Shown here in pieces: positions 43,634 through 51,275 of a stretch of DNA of 64,000 nt (position 1 is its first letter; each line of letters begins with the position of its first letter). Below the pieces are notes generated by a model, which was not told the DNA's origin, did not search any database, and was given only the letters and a program-made list of their open reading frames with translations. Source of the DNA: Candidatus Melainabacteria bacterium MEL.A1. Lineage in GTDB: Bacteria > Cyanobacteriota > Vampirovibrionia > Gastranaerophilales > Gastranaerophilaceae. The translations under genes were made by a program, and so were the position numbers. The stretch covers positions 1,116,001 through 1,180,000 of the forward strand of contig CP017245.1 of assembly GCA_001765415.1 (NCBI GenBank), given 5' to 3'.

Positions 43634-44698
43634 TTATTTATTAGTGCTATTAAGGTTATTTCCATTTCGATAACCAATTCCGGCTCTATAACCGGAAATA
43701 AAATACATAAATGGTAAAGCTGGCTCTATCCACTTAAAACCTGATAAAATTCCTGCAGTTGCAATATCATCAGCATGTAAAGCAATATCCAAAGCCTCCG
43801 GCTTACGTTCTCCATATAATGTTTTCTGATTTTTCTCCCCAAATAACGGATTTATGCACTTTTTACTAACATAATTAGCTATATAGCTTCCTCCGACAAT
43901 TCCGGTAGCCGTAATCCCAGACAATATAACAACCAATTTTTTCATCGGGGTTAAAGGTTTAATTTTTTTTGCTTTTTCTAACCTTTCAGAAATAAATAAT
44001 GCACTACCGGCTCCGACATTACACAAGAAAATATTTGCTAAATACTGATATAATCCCTCTTTAACCTTATTGGCAGTTCGTTTTTTGCGCAAATCTGCAC
44101 TTTCTCCTCTATTAACCACTCTATCGGCAACAATTCCACCCGCAACTCCACCTGTAACAGGAATTAACCCCAATAGAGAAAGTCGTTTAATCTCAGAAAA
44201 AATCTCCTTTGAATTTAAGTTTTTCTTTTCAGGCAAAATTACCTCAAAAAGTTCTTTTTTCGCAGGAGATGTAGGAAGTTTGTTTGTTAGTGTATCTATT
44301 TGTTTTGGTGAAAGTTCTCTAACTTTAACTCTTTCCAAAGCCTCAAGAACTTTTTTGTCAGTAGTCTTTTCAGTTTTTAAAAATTTGTTTACGGCTGATG
44401 TTTGAACTTTTTGAAGTTCTGACAAAGGAACTCTTTCCATCAAACCCTTAAAAATCTTTTTTCCATTAATTTTTAAACCTCTAGTTCCCAACAATGATGC
44501 ACCGATTGTAGATGAAATAATTATGACATTTTGCGCAAATTTTTGTTTAGCTGTCTTTTTATCTTTCTGAGCAGATTTTATAGAATTTACAACCCCAAAA
44601 GCTCCGCCAGTCCCAATCAACAAAGCCGGCATCTTTTTATCGAGTTTATTCAAAATCATTGGTTGATCAACATATTTACAAATTGTAGTAATTTTCAT
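43634..44698 (-). CDS. Probable multi-pass membrane protein of unknown function
   Basis: A 354-residue protein with hydrophobic segments near residues 20-40, 55-75, 190-210, 225-245, 260-285 and 320-340 and a charged coiled segment between (LQKVQTSAVNKFLKTEKTTDKK). The N-terminus lacks a signal peptide. AAGGAAA precedes the ATG. Several Gly/Ala-rich helices suggest a membrane-embedded bundle. No family is recognised. Confidence 0.7.
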   Translation of the reverse strand: MKITTICKYVDQPMILNKLDKKMPALLIGTGGAFGVVNSIKSAQKDKKTAKQKFAQNVIIISSTIGASLLGTRGLKINGKKIFKGLMERVPLSELQKVQTSAVNKFLKTEKTTDKKVLEALERVKVRELSPKQIDTLTNKLPTSPAKKELFEVILPEKKNLNSKEIFSEIKRLSLLGLIPVTGGVAGGIVADRVVNRGESADLRKKRTANKVKEGLYQYLANIFLCNVGAGSALFISERLEKAKKIKPLTPMKKLVVILSGITATGIVGGSYIANYVSKKCINPLFGEKNQKTLYGERKPEALDIALHADDIATAGILSGFKWIEPALPFMYFISGYRAGIGYRNGNNLNSTNK

Positions 44699-44777
44699 GC
44701 TTTTCCTTATTTGTTAGTTTAAACTAACTTTATATGAAAAAGAGTTTTTTGTCAAGCAAAAAAATCAAAAAATTTTA

Positions 44778-46043
44778 TTACAAATCATCCAATGACTTTT
44801 CGTCTAACAAAATGTCATGTCCCATATTGTGCATCAAATCAAGATATGCATCATAATAAACTTGCATATCGCTAATGTATTCATTCAAAATTTCTTGGTG
44901 AGAATTTTCTATAATGAATAAATTTAGCAAAGAAGTTTTTCCATTTGCATAACGTTGTTCAGACATTTTTAGAATGTTATCAGATTCTTTAAGAATGGCT
45001 TTATAATATCCCATATTCTCTTTAGCATACTTAAAGTTGTTATAATCCTCTTTTAGTGCAAATTTTAATTTATTTTCAAAAGAAACTTCATCAATCTTCG
45101 CCCTATCAAGAATAATTTGCGCACGCTTGATTTCCGGTCTGTATGAATACAAGACAGGCAAATCAAAATACCCTCCAACATACGCACCATGATACTGTCC
45201 GTCACCCGAAAACGCATAACCGCCTTGTGCAGTCAAATCAGGAATAGGCTTATGTTTTGCAACCGAAAGATCTCGTTCAGATTTATCAATATTATCATAT
45301 GCAATTTTAATCGAATAACTATATTTCATCGCAACTTCTTCAATCGTAGAATATTCAGGAAGCTGAATATCTAACAAAGAAATATGCTCTTGAAACAATG
45401 AGCTTTCACGAGTGTCATACATTGTAGATGTATCTTTTAGGTTCAAAACCTTATTAAAATGGAATTGCGCATATATCAAATTTGCTTTTGCTTTATTTAA
45501 AGAAATTAATTGTTTCTTATGTTTTATATCAGATTGCAATTTTTCAACTTCATAGTTTGGTGATGTTTTGGGTTTTGCCTCTGCGACTTGGCGCATTTTC
45601 CTATAAAGTTGTTCTCTTTGTTGCAAAATCGAAACAACAGATTTCATATAAACAACATCAAAATATGCACTCATCACCTCTAGTTTAAGGTTCAATTCCT
45701 CTTGCCTGATTTTATCTTCCATCAAACTCAGATTAGCTATTGCAGCCTTTTTGCGAACACCTCTTTTGGCAATCTCAATAGGCAAAGCAACACCAGCTTG
45801 ACTTGCATTTGAACGCCCAATATTACCAACTAAAACAGAAGATTGCAACTGCGGATTTTTCAGTGCATTAGCCATCTTCACTTCTTGTTTCAAAATATCA
45901 ATTTCTTTGCGTTTTGCCTGTAATTCAAGATTATTCTCCAACGCAAGATGAACGGCATCATCTGCAGAAACCTTTACGATATCTGCTTTTGCGGGCAAAA
46001 ATGTAATTATAAATACTGCAAAAAATATAACTATCTTTTTCAT
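44778..46043 (-). CDS. TolC-family outer-membrane efflux protein
   Basis: A 421-residue outer-membrane factor. The signal peptide MKKIVIFFAVFIITFLPAKA precedes two TolC-like repeats with long coiled helices (AVHLALENNLELQAKRKEIDIL and the second at about 235-290). The frame opens earlier at 46097, but the ATG at 46043 is preferred: TATAAT at 46051-46056 lies 7 nt before it, so it may be leaderless. No adaptor or inner-membrane partner is adjacent; a second TolC-type gene lies at 60603-62015. Confidence 0.85.
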   Translation of the reverse strand: MKKIVIFFAVFIITFLPAKADIVKVSADDAVHLALENNLELQAKRKEIDILKQEVKMANALKNPQLQSSVLVGNIGRSNASQAGVALPIEIAKRGVRKKAAIANLSLMEDKIRQEELNLKLEVMSAYFDVVYMKSVVSILQQREQLYRKMRQVAEAKPKTSPNYEVEKLQSDIKHKKQLISLNKAKANLIYAQFHFNKVLNLKDTSTMYDTRESSLFQEHISLLDIQLPEYSTIEEVAMKYSYSIKIAYDNIDKSERDLSVAKHKPIPDLTAQGGYAFSGDGQYHGAYVGGYFDLPVLYSYRPEIKRAQIILDRAKIDEVSFENKLKFALKEDYNNFKYAKENMGYYKAILKESDNILKMSEQRYANGKTSLLNLFIIENSHQEILNEYISDMQVYYDAYLDLMHNMGHDILLDEKSLDDL

Positions 46044-46065
46044 CAGAAATATTATACAACAAATA

Positions 46066-46275
46066 TCAGATTGTTTGTTGTGGATATCCGATTGCATTTA
46101 TCAAAATATCAATAACTTTTGGCATTTGGCATTTAAAAGAGTAATGCCCATTTTTTAGCGAACACTGCTTGCAATCACATTTAATAGAATAGCATTCAAT
46201 TGCTTGCTCTGTCCAACTTTGTGTAATTGATGACGAAATATCTCCGTTATTTTGCGGATAAAATACATCTTCCAT
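46066..46275 (-). CDS. Small cysteine-motif protein
   Basis: A 69-residue protein whose central region ECYSIKCDCKQCSLKNGHY...KCQMPKV has five regularly spaced Cys and a following QMPK segment. I read this as a metal-binding or redox microprotein, not as a shadow ORF: its composition is coherent and it stops 22 bp before the tolC start on the same strand. No known family is recognised. Confidence 0.6.
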   Translation of the reverse strand: MEDVFYPQNNGDISSSITQSWTEQAIECYSIKCDCKQCSLKNGHYSFKCQMPKVIDILINAIGYPQQTI

Positions 46276-46371
46276 AAGAACTACCCCAATATTTAACCCA
46301 TTAGTATTTTAAAACAATTCAAAAATGTTTTAATCCTACAAATGACGTATATTGGATTTACTCAGAAAAAA

Positions 46372-47985
46372 TTACTTGTATAATTCCTCACGTTTTTTCA
46401 AAACAACCGGATTTTTCAAATAATCATCATACTTGTTGCGCATATTAATATAACCTTTTGGAGAAATTTCAATAATTCTGTCTGCAACTGTTTGTATTAA
46501 TTGATAGTCCTGAGATGTGAATAGAATTGTTCCCGGAAAGTCAATCAAAGCATTGTTTAATGCCGTAATACTTTCCAAATCAAGATGGTTTGTCGGTTCA
46601 TCCAAAATCATTACATTTGCTTCTGCAATCATCATTTTTGCAAACAAACATCTAACCTTTTCGCCACCTGATAGAACATTGACTTTTTTATCCGCATCTT
46701 CACCTGAAAACAACATTCTGCCCAAATATCCACGTAAAAAATTTACGTGCTGATCCGGTGAATAATCTGCAAGCCATTCCATGATGGTTTTGTTATTTTC
46801 AAAATAAAAATTGTTATCTTTCGGGAAATATGAATGAGTTGCGGTTACCCCCCAAACAACTTCTCCACTATCAGGTTTTACTCTATCTTCCAAAATATCA
46901 AAAAGATTTGTAATAATGAAAGGATCTCGAGCAATAAACGCAACTTTTTCACCTTGATTAACTTCAAAACTCAAGTTTTTAATCAAAAGTTCATCATCAA
47001 CTGTTTTGTATAGATTTTTAACTTGCAAAACATCTTTGCCAGGAATTTTGTTATAAGTAAACCTAATTCTCGGATATTGTCTTGAAGATGGCTTAATTTC
47101 CTCCAATGACAACTTATCAAGCATATTTTTTCTGGAAGTTGCTTGTTTTGCCTTTGAAGCATTTGCACTAAAACGTGCAATAAAAGCTTTCAGCTCTTCC
47201 ATTTTTTCTTCAGTTTTCTTATTTTGTTCTTCTTTTTGCTTTTTAATTAGTTGGCTCGCTTGTGACCAGAAAGAATAGTTTCCGGTATAAAGCTGAATAT
47301 TTTTGTAATCAATATCTGCCATATGCGTACAAACATTATCCAGAAATTTTCTATCGTGCGAAACAACAATAACGAGGTTAGGGAAATTAATCAAAAATTC
47401 TTCCAACCACGCAATAGTATTCAAATCAAGGTGGTTAGTCGGCTCATCTAATAGCAGAATATCAGGGTTACCAAATAACGCTTGCGCCAACAATACACGC
47501 ACCTTTTCACTACCGGAAAGTTCTGACATCAATTCATAGTGCATTTCATCAGGAATTCCCAAATCTGAAAGCAAAGAGGCAGCCATAGCTTCAGCCTGCC
47601 AGCCATCAAGTTCTGCAAATTCTTCTTCCAAATGCGCAACCTTTATACCATCTTCATCATTAAAATCAGGTTTTGCATACAAAGCATCACGCTCTTGCAT
47701 AATATCATAAAGCTTTTTATGTCCCATAATCACTGTATCAATAACCTTGTAGTTATCGAATGCGAAATGGTCCTGACGAAGAACTGCAATTCTTTGCCCT
47801 TTAGAAATATGAACTTCGCCAGAAGTTGGCTCAATTTCACCAGAAAGCACTTTCAATAATGTACTTTTTCCGGCACCGTTTGCGCCAATAACACCATAGC
47901 AATTTCCCGGAGTAAATTTTATACTAACATTTTCAAATAATGTTTGTGAACCGAATCTTACGGTTAATTTATCAGTTGTAATCAT
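46372..47985 (-). CDS. ABC-F family ATPase (YkpA/YbiT-type)
   Basis: A 537-residue duplicated ABC ATPase without membrane domains. The first domain has Walker A GANGAGKST, LSGSEKVR and DEPTNHLD; the second has LSGGEKVR and DEPTNHLD, but its Walker A is degenerate (AFIARDPFIITNLF), lacking the GxxxxGKST core. ABC-F proteins act on ribosomes, in translation-factor-like or antibiotic-protection roles; the subfamily suggests a housekeeping translation role. TGC-TACAAT ends 7 nt before the ATG, so the mRNA is probably leaderless. Confidence 0.93.
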   Translation of the reverse strand: MITTDKLTVRFGSQTLFENVSIKFTPGNCYGVIGANGAGKSTLLKVLSGEIEPTSGEVHISKGQRIAVLRQDHFAFDNYKVIDTVIMGHKKLYDIMQERDALYAKPDFNDEDGIKVAHLEEEFAELDGWQAEAMAASLLSDLGIPDEMHYELMSELSGSEKVRVLLAQALFGNPDILLLDEPTNHLDLNTIAWLEEFLINFPNLVIVVSHDRKFLDNVCTHMADIDYKNIQLYTGNYSFWSQASQLIKKQKEEQNKKTEEKMEELKAFIARFSANASKAKQATSRKNMLDKLSLEEIKPSSRQYPRIRFTYNKIPGKDVLQVKNLYKTVDDELLIKNLSFEVNQGEKVAFIARDPFIITNLFDILEDRVKPDSGEVVWGVTATHSYFPKDNNFYFENNKTIMEWLADYSPDQHVNFLRGYLGRMLFSGEDADKKVNVLSGGEKVRCLFAKMMIAEANVMILDEPTNHLDLESITALNNALIDFPGTILFTSQDYQLIQTVADRIIEISPKGYINMRNKYDDYLKNPVVLKKREELYK

Positions 47986-48162
47986 AGGTTCAATTGTAGC
48001 ATAAAAATAAAATTATAGAAAAATTTTAGATTTTCTTTTAAAATCTACTCAATCATCGTTAAAAATGAAGGTAATATTGTTTGGGTAAATAACATTAACC
48101 TACTTTCTAAATAAAAAAGAGAATTATATTGTACATATTGGCTACTATGTTTCATAGTATAG

Positions 48163-48318
48163 TTTTTGAAAATCCTTGATTTGTGCCGAAAAGCAAGCTT
48201 GCCAGCCACCGAACTTTCAGCAGAAGAAGTAGCGAATATTATTAGAGAAACATATCTGTCTGCTACAGCAAAAGACAAAAGGGTTAAAGTGGTCTTTAAA
48301 GAACCGTGCAACTATTGA
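48163..48318 (+). pseudogene. Remnant of a coding sequence
   Basis: A plus-strand frame, open after a TAG and ending with TGA at 48316-48318, encodes SAEEVANIIRETYLSATAKD and a VVFKEPCNY tail. It reads like the C-terminal end of a longer protein that lost its start. No upstream start codon or ribosome-binding site is apparent. The source family is not recognised; the surrounding 48001-48162 is AT-rich and holds nothing further. Confidence 0.35.
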
Positions 48319-48337
48319 AAACCTCGTAAAACTTGCT

Positions 48338-48366
48338 AAAAAGAGCCTTTCGGCTCTTGATTTTAA
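48338..48366. repeat. Direct repeat, left copy, with terminator hairpin
   Basis: A 29-nt sequence containing AAGAGCC-TTTC-GGCTCTT recurs identically at 49005-49033, beside tRNA-Ala. On the minus strand the hairpin with its T-tract terminates the gene at 48407-48976. Confidence 0.7.
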
Positions 48367-48406
48367 TCGTTCTAGTTGTTTTAAATGGAGGAACTTCACA
48401 TACGGT

Positions 48407-48976
48407 TTAACACTCCAAACTCGCCATATCATCCCAATCTTCAAATTGATTCAAATAAAGTTTATAAAATCTTCTATTCTCATATTCTTCATCTAACATA
48501 TCTTGCTGCATCATTTTATATTTTTCTACTGCATCTTCATTCATTAATTTCTTTGCTTTTTTTCTCGGAGCTACATATTTACGATATTGTTCACGCTCAA
48601 ATTCTTTTACAAGCTGTTTTAAATTTGCTTTTTTGTCTTTTTGGAAATCAGTATCAATATTATCATTATCAAAATACCTATTTAAAACTTTTTTTATTAA
48701 TTTACCATAAGCAACCTTACTATCTTGTGTAGGTTTTGATACATTCGCAATTTTTGCATCTGGAGATAAGGTAACCAAATCAACACTCGGTTGACTAGGT
48801 ATTTTTAAATTTTTATTTAGAAGCTTTTTAGGTAAATTTATTGTACTCTTTACTTTGTTGTTAGGTAAAGAAATAATAGATTTTCCAAAACATTTATTTG
48901 AAGAATTTTGAATATATGGATTTATAGCTTGAATAATATTAAATCTTAAATTAGAAAAATTTGGTTGACGAAACAT
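48407..48976 (-). CDS. Basic helical protein of unknown function downstream of tRNA-Ala
   Basis: A 189-residue protein: a disordered Asn/Lys/Pro-rich N-terminus (MFRQPNFSNLRFN) then a long charged helix from about 115 (KLIKKVLNRYFDND, KYVAPRKKAKKLMNEDAVEKYK). The frame is open further upstream through tRNA-Ala, but those codons are a tRNA artefact; the ATG at 48976 with AGGAG at 7 nt is the true start. It has no recognised domain. It lies between the two 29-nt direct repeats. Confidence 0.65.
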   Translation of the reverse strand: MFRQPNFSNLRFNIIQAINPYIQNSSNKCFGKSIISLPNNKVKSTINLPKKLLNKNLKIPSQPSVDLVTLSPDAKIANVSKPTQDSKVAYGKLIKKVLNRYFDNDNIDTDFQKDKKANLKQLVKEFEREQYRKYVAPRKKAKKLMNEDAVEKYKMMQQDMLDEEYENRRFYKLYLNQFEDWDDMASLEC

Positions 48977-49003
48977 ATACATACTCCTAATATCATTAAT
49001 ACT

Positions 49004-49025
49004 AAAAAAGAGCCTTTCGGCTCTT
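49004..49025 (-). terminator. Terminator of tRNA-Ala
   Basis: AAGAGCC (49008-49014) pairs with GGCTCTT (49019-49025); on the minus strand the hairpin is followed by a run of T. It lies about 10 nt after the 3' end of the tRNA. Confidence 0.75.
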
Positions 49026-49034
49026 GATTTTAAA

Positions 49035-49110
49035 TGGTGGAGGTTAGGAGATTCGAACTCCTGACCCCCTGCGTGCAAAGCAGGTGCTCTACCAGCTGAG
49101 CTAAACCCCC
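49035..49110 (-). tRNA. tRNA-Ala (UGC)
   Basis: A 76-nt cloverleaf on the minus strand: acceptor stem GGGGGTT/AACCTCC, D arm AGCTCAGCTGGTAGAGC, anticodon stem CCTGC/GCAGG with loop TTTGCAC (anticodon TGC), T arm with GTTCGAATC, and an encoded CCA end. It is the only tRNA found in the window. Confidence 0.97.
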
Positions 49111-49142
49111 ACATTTGGGTTGTGACATCTGCCACAATTTCT

Positions 49143-49170
49143 ATTATACATGCTGATTTTTTTTTGTAAA
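49143..49170 (-). promoter_or_regulatory. Promoter of tRNA-Ala
   Basis: On the minus strand TTTACA (49170-49165), a 16-nt spacer and TATAAT (49148-49143) precede the tRNA by about 33 nt. Confidence 0.6.
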
Positions 49171-49281
49171 CCCCTTTTTTTAAAATTTTTTATTTTCAAT
49201 ATAACAAAACGTCACTACACTTATCTATTCTATCATTTTTACCATATTAATTAACTTTCTGCTATTCAATAATATTTTTAT

Positions 49282-49316
49282 AAAAACGCCCCAAGATATT
49301 ATCTCAAGGCGTTTTT
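49282..49316. terminator. Bidirectional terminator hairpin
   Basis: AAAAACGCC (49282-49290) pairs with GGCGTTTTT (49308-49316), and an inner stem (AAGAT/ATCT) extends it. T-tracts are present on both strands. It ends the minus-strand gene at 49352. Confidence 0.8.
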
Positions 49317-49351
49317 CAAGTTTTTGAATTTTTTAAATCAAATTTCAGCAA

Positions 49352-49912
49352 CTAAAATGTGCTTACCATTTCCATATTAGAACCATTTACTACATTAGAA
49401 AAATCAAAATTGTTCATTGTAATATTTTGTTCTGAATACATTACGTTATCAAAAACCAATTCATCACATTGTTTCAATGTCATTAATGACAAGTTTTTAG
49501 CAGTTTTAGTATCAACGATTAATCTTTTTACTCTCATATTTTTTGGCAATGAAGTTATTTTTGTGTTTTTGATATTAAATACATTTGCTCTTATATCTGT
49601 ATTTAATTTTTCAATGTCGCTTTTTTCCATTGTGAAACTATCTGTCCAAATATGTTCTGGCAACTTACCGATTTTTGCATTTGTCATATTTACAAATTTT
49701 GCATCAATTGGCTTTTCAATTTTTTTAATTTCTGCACCTGTCATGTTCAATGTATTAGAAACCCAACCGATTGAAAGTTTGCCAATAGTTGCTTTTGACA
49801 AATTCAAACTTCCATCTACATGATCCAATTCCAATGTTTTAATATTGCAACCTGACAAATCCAAGTCGCCACCTTGATAATTGTTAATCATTTCTTGATA
49901 ATCTTTTTTCAT
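49352..49912 (-). CDS. Beta-solenoid-like repeat protein
   Basis: A 186-residue protein made of about seven imperfect repeats of 20 or so residues, each with a pattern such as GDLDLSGCNIKTLELD, GSLNLSKATIGKLSIG and NTLNMTGAEIKKIEK. The N/D-Ile-Leu spacing suggests a leucine-rich or pentapeptide-like solenoid. There is no signal peptide, so it may be cytoplasmic and bind protein or DNA. A purine-rich GGAGG-like site lies upstream. Function not recognised. Confidence 0.7.
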   Translation of the reverse strand: MKKDYQEMINNYQGGDLDLSGCNIKTLELDHVDGSLNLSKATIGKLSIGWVSNTLNMTGAEIKKIEKPIDAKFVNMTNAKIGKLPEHIWTDSFTMEKSDIEKLNTDIRANVFNIKNTKITSLPKNMRVKRLIVDTKTAKNLSLMTLKQCDELVFDNVMYSEQNITMNNFDFSNVVNGSNMEMVSTF

Positions 49913-50002
49913 TTAATTTTCCTCCAAATTTATTCTATTATAATTACATATAAACTTTAATTTTTTCATCATACAAATATATGTTTTTTATAAAATTTTT
50001 AA

Positions 50003-50365
50003 TTAAAAAACTAAATCTTTTTCAAGGATTTCTAATATAAAATTTAATCTGTTTTTATTCTTCTCATTCCACCAACCGATTAGTGCCTCAAATGCAGTCG
50101 CTTGCCTATATTCAGCTTGAATATGCCGCCTTCCGATTGGGATAGATAAATTCCTTGCTCGTCTTGCAATTTCATGTTCTTCTTCTGTCAAAATTTCATC
50201 TAATTTTTGCAGTAAAATTGCTTGAAAACCAGCTTTTACATTTTCGGTTGTAATTTTATGCAATTTTTTAGAATTTTCTGTAATTTTTGTCGTTTTTTCT
50301 CTTACAAAAAGTTCCCAAACTGCATCACCTAAATATGCGTAATTTCTTAAATTCATTTCTTCCAT
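50003..50365 (-). CDS. mrnC: Mini-ribonuclease III
   Basis: A 120-residue RNase III catalytic domain without the RNA-binding domain. NYAYLGDAVWEL is the first RNase III motif; AEYRQATAFEALIGWW is the second, with the catalytic acidic residues. In Bacillus this enzyme matures 23S rRNA ends. The short length and the sequence fit MrnC. It is a single gene with AT-rich flanks. Confidence 0.93.
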   Translation of the reverse strand: MEEMNLRNYAYLGDAVWELFVREKTTKITENSKKLHKITTENVKAGFQAILLQKLDEILTEEEHEIARRARNLSIPIGRRHIQAEYRQATAFEALIGWWNEKNKNRLNFILEILEKDLVF

Positions 50366-50438
50366 AAAAAGAGTTTACTACAAATATTGTTTTTCTGAAA
50401 AAATTATGCTTTAATCTTTTAAAGAAAGAGGGATTTTT

Positions 50439-51056
50439 ATGAAAAAAATCGTTATATCCATAACTATTTTAACATTGTTTTTAACATCAAATGTTCAAGC
50501 AGGAACAAAGCCGATTACTATTGATAATACACCGTCTTGCAGTTGTAACAAACAAACAAAATGTATTGATTTAATGACATCTATGTACAACAAACATGCA
50601 ACTTTATATAATGTTTTAAATCTATCAAATGATCAACAAAAATGTAAAGATGTAATTGACAAAAAACGCTATGAAGAATTAAGAAAACAATTCCAAGAAT
50701 ATGAAAAAGAAAAATATGTTCTTGATAACATGTGTAAACATAATGCAAGCGAAAAAGCTTTAAAAAAACAAAAAAAAGTTGTTGAAAATATCGAAAAAAA
50801 CATGCAAGAAATTGACAAAAAATATGATAAAGAATTTAAATCAATTCTAAACTCTGAACAAAAGGGTAAATATAATACTGTTAGAAAAATGGAGAAAAAA
50901 GAAGTTAAATATTGCATTAAAAATAAAGCTTTTTATAAACGAGATCCAAAACTTCGTCCGTTTGGAGAAAAAATGTATTCCGGCGAACAAAATGAAGTTC
51001 TTTGTCCAAAACACAACAAGTGGCATTTATTTGGATACAAACATAAAATCGACTAA
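50439..51056 (+). CDS. Secreted Cys- and Lys-rich helical protein (CpxP/Spy-like)
   Basis: A 205-residue protein with a signal peptide (MKKIVISITILTLFLTSNVQA) and about eight Cys. LNLSNDQQKCKDVIDKKRYEEL and the later FKSILNSEQKGKYNTVRKME resemble the LTxxQ-type repeats of periplasmic Spy/CpxP chaperones. The C-terminus is basic with VLCPKHNKWHLFG. AGAGGG precedes the ATG. A role in envelope stress is only an inference. A strong terminator follows at 51080-51114. Confidence 0.65.
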   Translation: MKKIVISITILTLFLTSNVQAGTKPITIDNTPSCSCNKQTKCIDLMTSMYNKHATLYNVLNLSNDQQKCKDVIDKKRYEELRKQFQEYEKEKYVLDNMCKHNASEKALKKQKKVVENIEKNMQEIDKKYDKEFKSILNSEQKGKYNTVRKMEKKEVKYCIKNKAFYKRDPKLRPFGEKMYSGEQNEVLCPKHNKWHLFGYKHKID

Positions 51057-51079
51057 AATTATAAAATTTTTAAATCAAT

Positions 51080-51114
51080 AAAACGGTACTATTTTGTTGA
51101 AATAGTGCCGTTTT
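51080..51114 (+). terminator. Intrinsic terminator
   Basis: AAAACGG (51080-51086) pairs with CCGTTTT (51108-51114), with an additional ACTATTT/AAATAGT inner stem (51088-51094 and 51100-51106). It follows the gene at 50439-51056. Confidence 0.85.
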
Positions 51115-51235
51115 GTTGTTCAAATCTGTATTTTTTAACTTTCAAATAGCCCAACAGAATAACCTCTTACGGTAATGTTTATAACCTAAGATAAAGTACA
51201 TAATCTAATATGGTTTTTTAAAAAATATTTTTTCG

Positions 51236-51257
51236 TGAATTTTTTAGAAAAAATTCA
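51236..51257 (+). promoter_or_regulatory. 5' leader hairpin of the SLH protein gene
   Basis: A perfect 10-bp inverted repeat, TGAATTTTTT-AG-AAAAAATTCA, lies just before AAGGAGG in the upstream region of the SLH gene. It may protect or regulate an abundant mRNA. Confidence 0.5.
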
Positions 51258-51275
51258 TTACACAAGGAGGTAAAA

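Noticed and set aside
48977..49135. N-terminal extension of gene 48407-48976 reading SSAGRAPALHAGGQEFESPN
   Set aside because: This is the familiar conceptual translation of a tRNA gene (tRNA-Ala at 49035-49110).
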